From: an uncultured Phocaeicola sp.
Lineage (GTDB): Bacteria > Bacteroidota > Bacteroidia > Bacteroidales > Bacteroidaceae
NCBI GenBank assembly: GCA_944322395.1
Contig: CALUPA010000022.1
Coordinates: 1-33,702, forward strand
Reading direction: 5' to 3'
Length of the DNA: 33,702 nt
Positions 15,127 through 24,129 of this stretch are shown piece after piece. The notes under the pieces were generated by a model, which saw only the letters and a list, made by a program, of their open reading frames with translations, had not been told where the DNA came from and searched no databases. Each line of letters opens with the position of its first letter. The stretch's first letter is position 1. A program made the translations under genes and the position numbers.

Positions 15127-16521
15127 ATGAATACTTTATTTGACAAAATATGGGATGCACACGTAGTGCAGAAGGTTGAAGAAGGACCTACCCAATTATA
15201 TATAGACCGTCTTTATTGCCACGAAGTGACAAGTCCGCAGGCTTTCGCTGGTATGCGTGCTCGTGGTTTGAAGTGTTTCCGTCCTGAGAAAATTTACTGT
15301 ATGCCGGACCACAACACTCCGACTCACGACCAGGACAAGCCGATTGAGGATCCGGTATCAAAAGCTCAGGTAGATGCTTTGGCACAGAATGCAGCCGATT
15401 TCGGTCTGACACATTTCGGAATGATGAACAAGAAGAACGGTATCATCCATGTGGTTGGTCCTGAGAGGGGATTGACACTTCCAGGAATGACTATAGTATG
15501 TGGCGATTCGCATACTTCTACTCACGGTGCTATGGGAGCTGTAGCTTTTGGTATCGGAACAAGTGAAGTGGAAATGGTTATGGCATCGCAGTGTATTCTT
15601 CAGGCACGTCCTAAGACAATGCGTATTACTATCGACGGAAAACTGGGCAAAGGAGTGACTGCAAAAGACGTAGCACTATATATGATGTCGAAGATGACTA
15701 CAAGTGGTGCTACAGGATATTTCGTGGAATATGCTGGAGAAGCAATCCGCAGTCTTACTATGGAAGGACGTCTTACACTGTGTAACCTTTCTATCGAGAT
15801 GGGGGCACGTGGCGGTATGATAGCTCCGGACGAAGTGACTTTTGAATACATCAAAGGACGCGAATATGCACCTAAGGGAGAAGAGTGGGATAAGGCGCTT
15901 GCCTACTGGAAGACTCTGAAAAGTGATGATGACGCTGTGTTCGATAAAGAAGTCCGCTATGATGCAGCAGATATTCAGCCGATGATTACATACGGGACTA
16001 ACCCTGGTATGGGTATGGCCATTACTTCTGATATCCCTACTACAGACGGTATGAGTGAAGTGGAGAAAGGTTCTTTCGAGAAATCAATGCAATACATGGG
16101 ATTCGCTCCGGGGGAAAAACTAATAGGAAAGAAAGTGGATTACGTTTTCCTTGGGGCATGTACAAACGGACGTATAGAAGATTTCCGTGCCTTTGCTTCG
16201 ATAGTTAAAGGACGCAAGAAAGCAGATAACATTACTGCATGGCTCGTTCCGGGCTCATGGATGGTGGACGAACAGATTCGTGAAGAAGGTCTTGACAAGA
16301 TTTTGGAAGAAGCCGGATTTGAGATCCGTCAGCCGGGATGTTCAGCATGTCTTGCCATGAACGACGACAAGATTCCAGCCGGCAAATATTCAGTTTCAAC
16401 AAGCAACAGAAACTTCGAAGGACGTCAGGGACCTGGTTCAAGAACATTGCTTGCAAGTCCGCTTACAGCCGCAGCAGCCGCAGTAACAGGAGTGATAACA
16501 GATCCAAGAACACTTATGTAA
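15127..16521 (+). CDS. leuC: 3-isopropylmalate dehydratase, large subunit
   Basis: LeuC with LeuD isomerises 2- to 3-isopropylmalate using a 4Fe-4S cluster. The 464-residue protein is of normal size. The cluster cysteines are visible as Cys345 in GACTNGR and Cys405/Cys408 in [22 protein letters not shown] near 125-137 and [15 protein letters not shown] near the C-terminus are aconitase-family signatures. leuD follows 20 bases later. The start region has an A-rich CTTAAAAACTCAA leader shared with leuB and maf. Confidence 0.97.
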   Translation: MNTLFDKIWDAHVVQKVEEGPTQLYIDRLYCHEVTSPQAFAGMRARGLKCFRPEKIYCMPDHNTPTHDQDKPIEDPVSKAQVDALAQNAADFGLTHFGMMNKKNGIIHVVGPERGLTLPGMTIVCGDSHTSTHGAMGAVAFGIGTSEVEMVMASQCILQARPKTMRITIDGKLGKGVTAKDVALYMMSKMTTSGATGYFVEYAGEAIRSLTMEGRLTLCNLSIEMGARGGMIAPDEVTFEYIKGREYAPKGEEWDKALAYWKTLKSDDDAVFDKEVRYDAADIQPMITYGTNPGMGMAITSDIPTTDGMSEVEKGSFEKSMQYMGFAPGEKLIGKKVDYVFLGACTNGRIEDFRAFASIVKGRKKADNITAWLVPGSWMVDEQIREEGLDKILEEAGFEIRQPGCSACLAMNDDKIPAGKYSVSTSNRNFEGRQGPGSRTLLASPLTAAAAAVTGVITDPRTLM

Positions 16522-16541
16522 TCAATAAATAGAGTATAACA

Positions 16542-17144
16542 ATGAAACAGAAATTCGATATAATAACAAGCACTTGTATCCCTTTGCCTTTGGAAAATGT
16601 GGATACAGACCAGATAATCCCGGCACGTTTCCTCAAGGCGACTACACGCGATGAGAAGTTTTTCGGTGATAATCTTTTCCGCGACTGGAGATATAATCCG
16701 GACGGTTCGCTGAATAAAGACTTCGTACTGAACGATCCTAAATATAGCGGACAGGTACTGGTGGCAGGAAAGAATTTCGGAAGCGGTTCAAGCCGTGAGC
16801 ATGCGGCATGGGCTATTGCCGGATATGGATTCAGAGTGGTAGTGTCAAGTTTCTTTGCCGATATTCACAAGAATAACGAACTGAACAATTTCGTTCTTCC
16901 GGTAGTGGTTAGCGAAGAATTCCTGAAAGAACTTTTCGATTCCATATATGCCGACCCGAAAAATGAGGTAGAGGTAAATCTTCCTGAACAGACTATCACA
17001 AACAAGGCTACAGGTAAATCGGAGAAATTCGAGATAAATGCTTATAAAAAGCACTGCCTGATGAACGGTCTGGACGATATAGATTTCCTTGTAGAGAACA
17101 GGGACAAGATAGCAGCATACGAAGAAGCTGTAAGTAACAGATAA
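16542..17144 (+). CDS. leuD: 3-isopropylmalate dehydratase, small subunit
   Basis: This 200-residue small (swivel-domain) subunit forms the LeuCD complex. It shows the conserved GKNFGSGSSREHAAWAIAGYG and VVVSSFFADIHKNN segments and the N-terminal NVDTDQIIPARFLK. It lies between leuC and the second synthase gene, 17 bases ahead of the latter, in a single operon. LeuCD-type enzymes can also act on citramalate, which bears on the next gene's role. Confidence 0.97.
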   Translation: MKQKFDIITSTCIPLPLENVDTDQIIPARFLKATTRDEKFFGDNLFRDWRYNPDGSLNKDFVLNDPKYSGQVLVAGKNFGSGSSREHAAWAIAGYGFRVVVSSFFADIHKNNELNNFVLPVVVSEEFLKELFDSIYADPKNEVEVNLPEQTITNKATGKSEKFEINAYKKHCLMNGLDDIDFLVENRDKIAAYEEAVSNR

Positions 17145-17161
17145 TAATTGAACTGATAAAT

Positions 17162-18682
17162 ATGAATCATCCTGTAATAGAAATAATGGATACAACACTC
17201 CGCGACGGTGAACAGACCAGCGGAGTATCGTTTGTACCGCATGAAAAACTGATGATAGCCCGCATGTTGCTCGAAGACCTGAAAGTTGACAGGATAGAGG
17301 TGGCATCGGCACGTGTGTCCGACGGAGAACTGAATGCTGTCAGGATGATATGCGATTGGGCAGCACGCCACAATATGCTATATAAGGTAGAGGTACTTGG
17401 CTTTGTGGACGGTACTGTCTCTGTTGATTGGATACATAATGCAGGTGGACGTGTGATAAACCTTCTTTCAAAGGGGTCGGAGAAACACTGCCGCTATCAG
17501 TTGAAGAAAACACTTGAGGAACATTTAGGGGATATTCGCCGTACTGTTGATTATGCCTCAGAGCGAGATATGGAGGTGAATCTTTATCTTGAAGACTGGA
17601 GTAACGGTATGAAAGACTCACCAGAATACGTCTATGGACTTATTGACGGACTACTTGATACAGGTATCAGACGTTTTATGTTGCCCGATACTTTAGGTAT
17701 TCTGAATCCTCTTCAGGTGATAGAGTATATGCGAAAAATGAAGAAACGCTATCCTGATTTGCATTTCGATTTCCATGCACACAATGATTATGACCTGGCT
17801 GTCAGCAATGTATTGGCAGCAGTTCTGAGCGGTGTGAAAGGTCTTCATACTACAATTAATGGTCTAGGCGAGCGTGCAGGGAATGCTCCTCTTGCCAGTG
17901 TGCAGGCGATATTGAAAGATCATTTTCAGGCTATAACACATATTGACGAGAGCCGCTTGAACGAGATAAGTCGTACAGTTGAATCATATTCAGGTATAAG
18001 TATCCCAGCCAACAAGCCTATAGTAGGTCAGAATGTATTTACTCAGGTGGCAGGTGTTCATGCCGACGGTGACAGCAAGAACAATCTTTATTTCAACGAT
18101 CTTCAGCCGGAACGTTTCGGTCGTGTGAGGGAATATGCTTTGGGTAAGAACTCAGGTAAGGCAAATATCCGTAAGAATCTTGAAAGTCTGGGACTGCAGC
18201 TGGATGAAGAATCCATGCGTAAGGTGACAGACCGTATCATCGAACTTGGCGACCGTAAGGAACTTGTAACTCAGGACGATTTGCCTTATATCATAAGCGA
18301 TGTGCTCAAACATGATACTGTAGACAAAAAGGTCAAGCTTTTGAGTTACTTTGTCACTCTTGCCCAGGGATTGAAACCTATGGCTACATTGAGTATAGAG
18401 ATAGACGGTAAAGTATATCAGGAAAGCTCAAGTGGTGATGGTCAGTACGATGCTTTTGTACGCGCATTGCGAAAGATATATAAAGGGACACTGAACCGTA
18501 AGTTCCCAATGCTTGTGAATTATGCCGTTACAATTCCACCGGGCGGACGTACAGACGCATTTGTACAGACAGTAATAACATGGAACTACGAAGATAAGGA
18601 ATTCCGTACCCGTGGTTTGGATGCCGACCAGACAGAAGCAGCAATTAAAGCTACAATAAAAATGTTGAATCTTATTGATTAG
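17162..18682 (+). CDS. LeuA-family paralogue: 2-isopropylmalate or (R)-citramalate synthase
   Basis: This is a second, diverged member of the LeuA/CimA family (506 residues) in the same operon. DTTLRDGEQ is at 10-18, metal-binding HAHND at 205-209 (HCHND in the first LeuA), NGLGERAGNAPL is present, and a C-terminal LeuA dimer domain runs from about 390 to 506. CimA makes (R)-citramalate from pyruvate and acetyl-CoA, and LeuCD-LeuB then give 2-oxobutyrate for isoleucine. Placement with leuCD and leuB, and a leader peptide rich in both Leu and Ile, would suit that role. Sequence alone does not settle substrate, so an isopropylmalate synthase isozyme remains possible. Confidence 0.85.
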   Translation: MNHPVIEIMDTTLRDGEQTSGVSFVPHEKLMIARMLLEDLKVDRIEVASARVSDGELNAVRMICDWAARHNMLYKVEVLGFVDGTVSVDWIHNAGGRVINLLSKGSEKHCRYQLKKTLEEHLGDIRRTVDYASERDMEVNLYLEDWSNGMKDSPEYVYGLIDGLLDTGIRRFMLPDTLGILNPLQVIEYMRKMKKRYPDLHFDFHAHNDYDLAVSNVLAAVLSGVKGLHTTINGLGERAGNAPLASVQAILKDHFQAITHIDESRLNEISRTVESYSGISIPANKPIVGQNVFTQVAGVHADGDSKNNLYFNDLQPERFGRVREYALGKNSGKANIRKNLESLGLQLDEESMRKVTDRIIELGDRKELVTQDDLPYIISDVLKHDTVDKKVKLLSYFVTLAQGLKPMATLSIEIDGKVYQESSSGDGQYDAFVRALRKIYKGTLNRKFPMLVNYAVTIPPGGRTDAFVQTVITWNYEDKEFRTRGLDADQTEAAIKATIKMLNLID

Positions 18683-18707
18683 AAAATAAACTTAAAACTC
18701 AAATACA

Positions 18708-19651
18708 ATGGATTTTAAAATAGCAGTATTAGCCGGTGATGGAATAGGACCGGAAATCTCCGTTCAGGGAGTAGATGTAATGACAGCAGTTTGTGAGAAA
18801 TTCGGACATAAAGTTTCATACGAATATGCCATCTGTGGTGCAGATGCAATAGATAAAGTGGGCGATCCGTTTCCTGAAGCAACTTACGAGGCTTGTAAAA
18901 ATGCCGATGCGGTATTGTTCTCGGCAGTAGGCGACCCTAAATTCGATAATGACCCTACAGCAAAAGTCCGTCCGGAACAGGGACTTCTGGCTATGCGCAA
19001 AAAACTCGGTTTGTTTGCAAATATCCGACCTGTGCAGACTTTCAAATGTCTGGTACACAAATCTCCTCTTAAAGCAGAACTTGTTGATGGTGCAGACTTC
19101 CTTTGTATCCGCGAGCTGACAGGAGGTATGTATTTCGGTGAAAAGTATCAGGATAACGACAAGGCGTACGATACAAATATGTACACCCGTCCCGAAATCG
19201 AAAGAATCCTGAAAGTTGGTTTCGAATATGCTATGAAGCGCCGCAAACACCTTACTGTGGTTGATAAGGCAAATGTTCTTGCTTCTTCACGTTTGTGGAG
19301 ACAGATTGCTCAGGAAATGGCTCCTCAGTATCCTGTTCTGTAATCAGCGGTTCTATGGGACTTCTTCCATCTGCTTCTACAGGCGAAAGTACACCGGTAT
19401 TCGAGCCTATCCACGGTTCATGGCCACAGGCTAAAGGGCTGAACATAGCCAATCCATTGGCACAGATATTGTCTGTAGCAATGCTGTTCGAATATTTTGA
19501 TTTGAAAGAAGAAGGTGCATTGATCCGTCGTGCCGTTGATGCTTCACTTGATGCTAATGTCCGTACTCCTGAAATTCAGGTAGAAGGCGGTGCCAAATAC
19601 GGTACCAAGGAAGTTGGTCAGTGGATTGTAGATTATATTAAGAAAGTATAA
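18708..19651 (+). pseudogene. leuB: 3-isopropylmalate dehydrogenase, disrupted by internal deletion
   Basis: LeuB oxidises and decarboxylates 3-isopropylmalate with NAD+. The N-terminal part is intact ([20 protein letters not shown] with the catalytic Tyr, and [15 protein letters not shown] with the catalytic Lys) up to APQYP at 19334. The frame then hits TAA at 19341-19343. The remainder continues in another frame from [14 protein letters not shown] to the normal end (19651). About 40 residues are missing, including the expected metal-binding Asp segment. The locus is 944 bases; adding 118 gives exactly 354 codons, a normal 353-residue LeuB. The lost stretch predicts an inactive enzyme, so leucine synthesis would fail unless another LeuB exists or the deletion is an assembly error. 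Confidence 0.92.
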
Positions 19652-19665
19652 TCTTTACTCATATA

Positions 19666-19725
19666 CAATATAAAAAAAGTCTGGACAGTGCCATTTAATT
19701 TCCTGTCCGGACTTTTTTATATTGT
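19666..19725. terminator. Bidirectional terminator after the leu operon
   Basis: AAGTCTGGACAG pairs with CTGTCCGGACTT (one G-U pair), with A7 before and T6 after. The arms extend to CAATATA and TATATTG. It lies between leuB and the convergent M56 gene and can serve both strands. Confidence 0.92.
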
Positions 19726-19750
19726 CAGTAATCTATTGTAATAAATTTTA

Positions 19751-21013
19751 CTACTGGAGTTTGAAATTTACCGGAACAGTGTATTTCACTCTTACAGCCT
19801 GACCTTTCTGCATTCCTGGTTTCCATTTAGGCATTTCGCCCAATACTCTTAATGCTTCTTTGTCAAGGTCCGGGTCAATAGAACGTAATACATTAAACTC
19901 AGTAGGTGTTCCGTCTTTTTCAACTACGAACTGTACAATGACTCTGCCTTGTACTTTTTTGTCCTGAGCTGCCTTAGGATATTGTATGTTATCCTTAAGG
20001 AATGTCATAAGTTCTTTCATGCCTCCGGGAAATTCTGGCATCTGTTCTACTACAGCGAATGCTTCGTCTTTTGTGGTAGATTTGTCGATAGGAACTTCTA
20101 CCACATCAGCCTTTTCTTTTACATCATCAGTTTTCGATGCCTCCGAAGAGCAGGAAATGTTTCCGGCAAGGAGTAGAGCAAAGGCCGGAATGGCGAACAG
20201 GGCATATTTGAAATGTCCCGCACCGTTTGTCTTTTTCTTGTTCATCATAATGATACGTTGTTTAAGGTGAGAAAAATTAAAATTATTAGATAAACCGTAC
20301 TTGTGATTGTATGTCAGTCCAAGCAGGTGATATTGATAGCTTTTTGTGGCGAATCCGGCATCCATAACCTTTCTGTCTGCCAGGAATTCAAGATTCAGTC
20401 TCACTTCGCGTTTTATCAGCCATGCGAATGGATTAATCCAGCAGCATATATTTACCAGTTCGGAGATAATTACATCTATGGAATGTTTCTGGCGGACATG
20501 AGCCATTTCGTGAGTGAGAATTTCGTTCATTTCCTCTTCTTTCACATTGTCAGGATTCAGGAAAATCCAGTTGAAGAATGAAAACGGACCAGACTTGTCT
20601 TTCATGTACTTTATACGTATTCCGTTTATTTCCTTTTCCGGTGTTTTACGTATAATCAGATATAAACTTATGGATTGAATTATCAGTCTTATGGATAATG
20701 CTATTATGCCAGCGATATATATGTATTTTATCCATTCTGAAATTATTAATACTTGATTCCCTGTATCTGCTTCTGCTGTTCCTACAACTATTTCTGGAAT
20801 AGTGGCAGAATAATCAAAGTTTGTCAGCATTACCAGGCTGTCACGCGTCTCCATCCATTCACGGATATCAATCAGCGGTATGATGAACGGAAGAATAAGT
20901 GACAGCATAAGTATCAGTCGTCTTGAATTGAAGAGAGTATCGCGTGTGCATATCAGTTTGTACAGTGCATAAAACAGGATTATGCCCAGATTGACTTGAA
21001 GTAGGTATATCAT
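19751..21013 (-). CDS. M56 (BlaR1-type) membrane peptidase with C-terminal TonB domain
   Basis: This is a 420-residue sensor-like protein. Membrane helices lie near 5-20, 33-48, 95-118 and 270-288. The zinc-peptidase motif HEMAH is at 168-172, with ELV...NPFAW and the downstream Glu in EFLADRKV (about 209-216), as in BlaR1/MecR1. The extracytoplasmic tail (about 320-420) is a TonB-type domain (PEFPGGMKELMTFLKDNIQYP, VQGRVIVQFVVEKDG) instead of the penicillin-binding domain of true BlaR1. It is downstream of a BlaI/MecI-family repressor gene with a 50-base gap, the usual sensor-repressor pairing. By analogy, signal-triggered proteolysis relieves repression. The signal is unknown, and beta-lactam sensing is not implied. 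Confidence 0.9.
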   Translation of the reverse strand: MIYLLQVNLGIILFYALYKLICTRDTLFNSRRLILMLSLILPFIIPLIDIREWMETRDSLVMLTNFDYSATIPEIVVGTAEADTGNQVLIISEWIKYIYIAGIIALSIRLIIQSISLYLIIRKTPEKEINGIRIKYMKDKSGPFSFFNWIFLNPDNVKEEEMNEILTHEMAHVRQKHSIDVIISELVNICCWINPFAWLIKREVRLNLEFLADRKVMDAGFATKSYQYHLLGLTYNHKYGLSNNFNFSHLKQRIIMMNKKKTNGAGHFKYALFAIPAFALLLAGNISCSSEASKTDDVKEKADVVEVPIDKSTTKDEAFAVVEQMPEFPGGMKELMTFLKDNIQYPKAAQDKKVQGRVIVQFVVEKDGTPTEFNVLRSIDPDLDKEALRVLGEMPKWKPGMQKGQAVRVKYTVPVNFKLQ

Positions 21014-21063
21014 AGCGAATGTATTTTAAAGTATTGATGGTTTTTCAGTTCTCTTGCAGTAGC

Positions 21064-21429
21064 CTATTTGTCTTCATTCTTTTTTATCAGATTTATGATT
21101 TCATTAAGTTCATCTTTCGAAATCTTCTGTTCCTTGGCAAAGAAAGAAACCATTTCCTTATATGAGTTGGCAAAGTAGTTTTTTACCAGGCTGCTTACCG
21201 AACTTTTTGTGTAGTCTTCCTGTTTCACTAGTGGGGTATACCTGTAGGTATTTCCGAATCTTTCGGCTTTCAGGTAACCTTTTCTTTTAAGGTTGGTTAT
21301 TATCGATGCTACTGTAGTATATGGTGGGACGGGTTCGTCATAACACCCCACAACATCCTTTACAAAGCACGGACCAAGTTGCCAGATGAAACGCATGGCT
21401 TCTTCTTCCTGAAATGTTAGTTTTTCCAT
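21064..21429 (-). CDS. BlaI/MecI-family transcriptional repressor
   Basis: This 121-residue winged-helix repressor matches BlaI/MecI in size and layout. The opening (LTFQEEEAMRFIWQLGPCFVKDVV) and the recognition region (PPYTTVASIITNLKRKGYLKAERFGNTYRYTPL) are typical, followed by a short dimerisation helix region ending in Lys/Glu-rich sequence. It is the first gene of a two-gene operon with the M56 sensor. Its own promoter is flanked by two related imperfect palindromes, so autorepression is likely. Confidence 0.93.
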   Translation of the reverse strand: MEKLTFQEEEAMRFIWQLGPCFVKDVVGCYDEPVPPYTTVASIITNLKRKGYLKAERFGNTYRYTPLVKQEDYTKSSVSSLVKNYFANSYKEMVSFFAKEQKISKDELNEIINLIKKNEDK

Positions 21430-21442
21430 ATAGTATTACTTA

Positions 21443-21477
21443 TTACGAATGTTTCGCAAATCTACGGAATATTCGTA
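21443..21477 (-). promoter_or_regulatory. Operator-promoter of the BlaI-type repressor gene
   Basis: Two related dyads, TTACGAATGTTTCGCAA (21443-21459) and TACGGAATATTCGTA (21463-21477), surround the minus-strand -7 box TAGATTTG (21457-21464). The outer arms form a perfect 10-base inverted repeat, TATTACGAAT/ATTCGTAATA. Repressor bound there would cover the promoter. Confidence 0.7.
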
Positions 21478-21655
21478 ATAATCCTATTTTTAGATAGTTA
21501 AATTGTTTTAATGCACTGATGTGTAATTTTCTGTATCAGTAATTCTTTTTATGGAAATACTATTTTACTTGTCATTATTATCACTTCATATCTAAAAGGG
21601 AAAATATGAACATCAAAAGCGAAAATATCGTAACGACTGTTTTGACGTAACACTC

Positions 21656-21663
21656 TAACTTTG
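21656..21663 (+). promoter_or_regulatory. Bacteroides-type -7 box for the efflux operon
   Basis: TAACTTTG matches TAnnTTTG, 24 bases before the tolC-type ATG at 21688. An upstream TTTG at 21641-21644 is closer than the usual -33 position. Confidence 0.6.
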
Positions 21664-21687
21664 CGGCAGATAAACAAGATAAACGAT

Positions 21688-23010
21688 ATGAAAAGACTAT
21701 TACTCAATTTTGCTTTTGCCTGTTCGCTTTTTCCTCTTGGAGCGCAACAGGTGTTGACGCTGGAAAAATGTCTGCAAATAGGTATAGAGAACAACCTTAC
21801 ACTACAGACCAAGCGCAATGAAATTATAAAAGGAAAGCACAGTATTTCGGAGAATCGTTCAAAACTGTTGCCCCAAATCAGTGCGGTGGCATCTTTCAAC
21901 GACAATTTTAATCCTCCCGTTTCTGTTACCGACGGTTCTGCATACGGTAACCCTTATAATGTGACAAAGACGTTGCAGTATAATGCATCGGCAGGGCTTC
22001 AACTCCAAATGCCTCTTTATAATCAGACCATATATACGGCCATGTCGGTTACAAAGATGATGGATGAAATAAACACCCTTTCTTACGATAAAGCACGCGA
22101 GGACCTGATTATGCAAATAACCAAGATGTATTATCTGGGACAAAGCACAGCCGAACAGATTTCGATAGTAAAAGAAAACATTACACGTCTGGAGGAGTTG
22201 AGGGACATTACGACAGCTTTTTTCGACAATGGTATGGCGATGGAAGTGGATGTGAAACGTGTAAATATCAACCTTGAAAATCTTCAGGTACAGTATGACA
22301 ATGCAGTAGCAATGCTCAGTCAGCAGATAAACATGCTGAAATATGTTATAGACTATCCTGCGGAAACAGAGATTACTCTCACTCCGGTTGATACAGAAAG
22401 TATTATTCCAGTGGGGATGAGCGGATTGTACGAAGCTCAGCCGGAACTGGAACTACTGAAGAAACAAGGAACACTGGCAGAGAAACAGAAGAAGATGATT
22501 TCGCAGGGATATATCCCTTCACTCTCGCTTACAGGTAGTTTCATGTATTCGGCTTTTACCGACAAGGCAAAGAACTGGTTTCATTCCGGACCGTCAAGCA
22601 AATGGTATAACTCATCGGGCATAGGTCTGACACTCAGAGTTCCTATATTCGACGGACTGGACAAACGGTCTAAGATAAGAAAGGCAAAACTTGACATTGA
22701 AAATGCAAAACTGTCGTATGAAAATGCATTGAAAAGTTTCAGAACACAGTATCTGAACGCCACGAATGATCTTATGAACAGCCGCCGCAATTTCACCAAG
22801 CAGAAAGATAACTACCTTCTGGCAGAGGATGTTTATGAGGTGACTTCCGACCGCTATCGTGAAGGTGTGGCATCGATGACAGAAGTACTTCAGGACGAAA
22901 TGCGTATGAGTGAGGCACAGAACAACTACGTGACTGCACATTACAACTACCGCATAAATAATCTTACGATGCTGAAACTTACAGGAAAACTTGAGACACT
23001 GTTGAAATAA
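21688..23010 (+). CDS. tolC: TolC-family outer-membrane efflux protein
   Basis: This is the outer-membrane channel of a tripartite exporter. From the ATG at 21688 the protein is 440 residues with a signal peptide (MKRLLLNFAFACSLFPLGAQQ). An upstream TTG in frame would add nine residues that break the signal and overlap the promoter, so it was not used. Two OEP-type repeats are seen: LEKCLQIGIENNLTLQTKRNEI (about 24-45) and the long coiled-coil stretches near 140-200 and 330-400 (YREGVASMTEVLQDEMRMSEAQNNY). It leads an operon with the periplasmic adaptor and the inner-membrane pump. Confidence 0.92.
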   Translation: MKRLLLNFAFACSLFPLGAQQVLTLEKCLQIGIENNLTLQTKRNEIIKGKHSISENRSKLLPQISAVASFNDNFNPPVSVTDGSAYGNPYNVTKTLQYNASAGLQLQMPLYNQTIYTAMSVTKMMDEINTLSYDKAREDLIMQITKMYYLGQSTAEQISIVKENITRLEELRDITTAFFDNGMAMEVDVKRVNINLENLQVQYDNAVAMLSQQINMLKYVIDYPAETEITLTPVDTESIIPVGMSGLYEAQPELELLKKQGTLAEKQKKMISQGYIPSLSLTGSFMYSAFTDKAKNWFHSGPSSKWYNSSGIGLTLRVPIFDGLDKRSKIRKAKLDIENAKLSYENALKSFRTQYLNATNDLMNSRRNFTKQKDNYLLAEDVYEVTSDRYREGVASMTEVLQDEMRMSEAQNNYVTAHYNYRINNLTMLKLTGKLETLLK

Positions 23011-23034
23011 GTATAACTTCAAATAAAAAACGAT

Positions 23035-24126
23035 ATGGAAACAAAAGAACTTGATATAAAGAAAAATACACTTGAGCAACAAGCTGCAAAACTTAGAAAA
23101 CAACGTCGCCGCCAGATGCTGGCAAGTACATTTGGAATTATAATCCTCCTTGCAGGACTTTACCAGATTGGAGTAATGTTCCTCAGTTACAAACTGAACG
23201 AAACAAGCAATGATGCACAGATAGAACAATACATCTCACCCGTAAACCTCCGTGCATCCGGATATATAAAGAAGGTTTATTTCACCGAACATCAGATGGT
23301 GAAGAAAGGTGATACGCTGATGGTACTTGACGATCGCGAATATCGCATTCGTGTAATGGAGGCTGAGGCTGCACTGAAAGATGCTATGGCAGGAGCTTCC
23401 GTTATTGGTCAGACACTTCAGACTACCAAAGCTTCCGCTTCGGTTTATGAGGCTTCTATTTCGGAAGTAGAAATCCGTCTGGCAAAACTGGACAAGGACC
23501 GCAAACGTTACGAAAACCTTCTTCAGAGAAATGCGGCAACACCTATCCAGCTGGAACAGATAGAGACAGAATATGAGGCAACAAAGAAAAAACTTGTGGC
23601 ATTGAAACGTCAGCAGGAAGCTGCAATGTCTGGAGTGAACGAAGTATCAACACGTCGTCAGAACATGGAAGCTGCCGTACAGCGTGCACAGGCTGCACTC
23701 GACATGGCACGACTGAATCTTTCATACACAGTGGTTACAGCACCGTGCGACGGACAGCTGGGACGCCGTGCCATAGAGGAAGGACAGTTCATTTCAGCTG
23801 GACAGACTATAACTTACATATTGCCCGACACACAGAAATGGGTGATAGCCAACTATAAGGAAACTCAGGTGGAAAATCTTCATATAGGTCAGGAGGTGAC
23901 ACTCACTGTAGATGCTGTAAGCGACAAGGAATTCAAGGGAAAGATTACAGCCATATCCGGTGCTACAGGTTCAAAATACTCGCTTGTTCCTACCGACAAT
24001 TCTGCCGGAAACTTTGTGAAGATACGCCAGCGTGTCCCCGTAAGGATAGATTTCGAAGGACTGAGCAAGGAAGACAATGAACGCCTTGCTGCCGGAATGA
24101 TGGTTATTGTGAAAGCTAAATTATAA
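23035..24126 (+). CDS. emrA: HlyD/EmrA-family membrane-fusion adaptor
   Basis: This is the periplasmic adaptor linking the MFS pump and TolC. The 363-residue protein has a basic N-terminus, one membrane helix (about 28-50, LASTFGIIILLAGLYQIGVMFL), a lipoyl-like hairpin start (YISPVNLRASGYIKKVYFTEHQMVKKGDTLMVLDD), a coiled-coil (about 125-215) and the second lipoyl half (YTVVTAPCDGQLGRRAIEEG). A beta-barrel domain ends with AAGMMVIVKAKL. It lies 24 bases after tolC and 3 bases before the MFS gene. The symbol is given by similarity of layout. Confidence 0.92.
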   Translation: METKELDIKKNTLEQQAAKLRKQRRRQMLASTFGIIILLAGLYQIGVMFLSYKLNETSNDAQIEQYISPVNLRASGYIKKVYFTEHQMVKKGDTLMVLDDREYRIRVMEAEAALKDAMAGASVIGQTLQTTKASASVYEASISEVEIRLAKLDKDRKRYENLLQRNAATPIQLEQIETEYEATKKKLVALKRQQEAAMSGVNEVSTRRQNMEAAVQRAQAALDMARLNLSYTVVTAPCDGQLGRRAIEEGQFISAGQTITYILPDTQKWVIANYKETQVENLHIGQEVTLTVDAVSDKEFKGKITAISGATGSKYSLVPTDNSAGNFVKIRQRVPVRIDFEGLSKEDNERLAAGMMVIVKAKL

Positions 24127-24129
24127 TCT

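Noticed and set aside
19295..19651. Separate 118-residue gene at the leuB 3' end
   Set aside because: Its first residues are an out-of-frame read of the upstream leuB; from SVISG onward it is the LeuB C-terminus, so it is part of one broken gene.
19751..21429. A beta-lactam resistance regulator (blaR1-blaI)
   Set aside because: The M56 protein ends in a TonB-type domain, not a penicillin-binding domain, and no beta-lactamase gene is adjacent.
21661..21687. Upstream TTG start for the TolC-type protein
   Set aside because: It overlaps the promoter -7 box and adds polar residues before a good signal peptide at ATG 21688.
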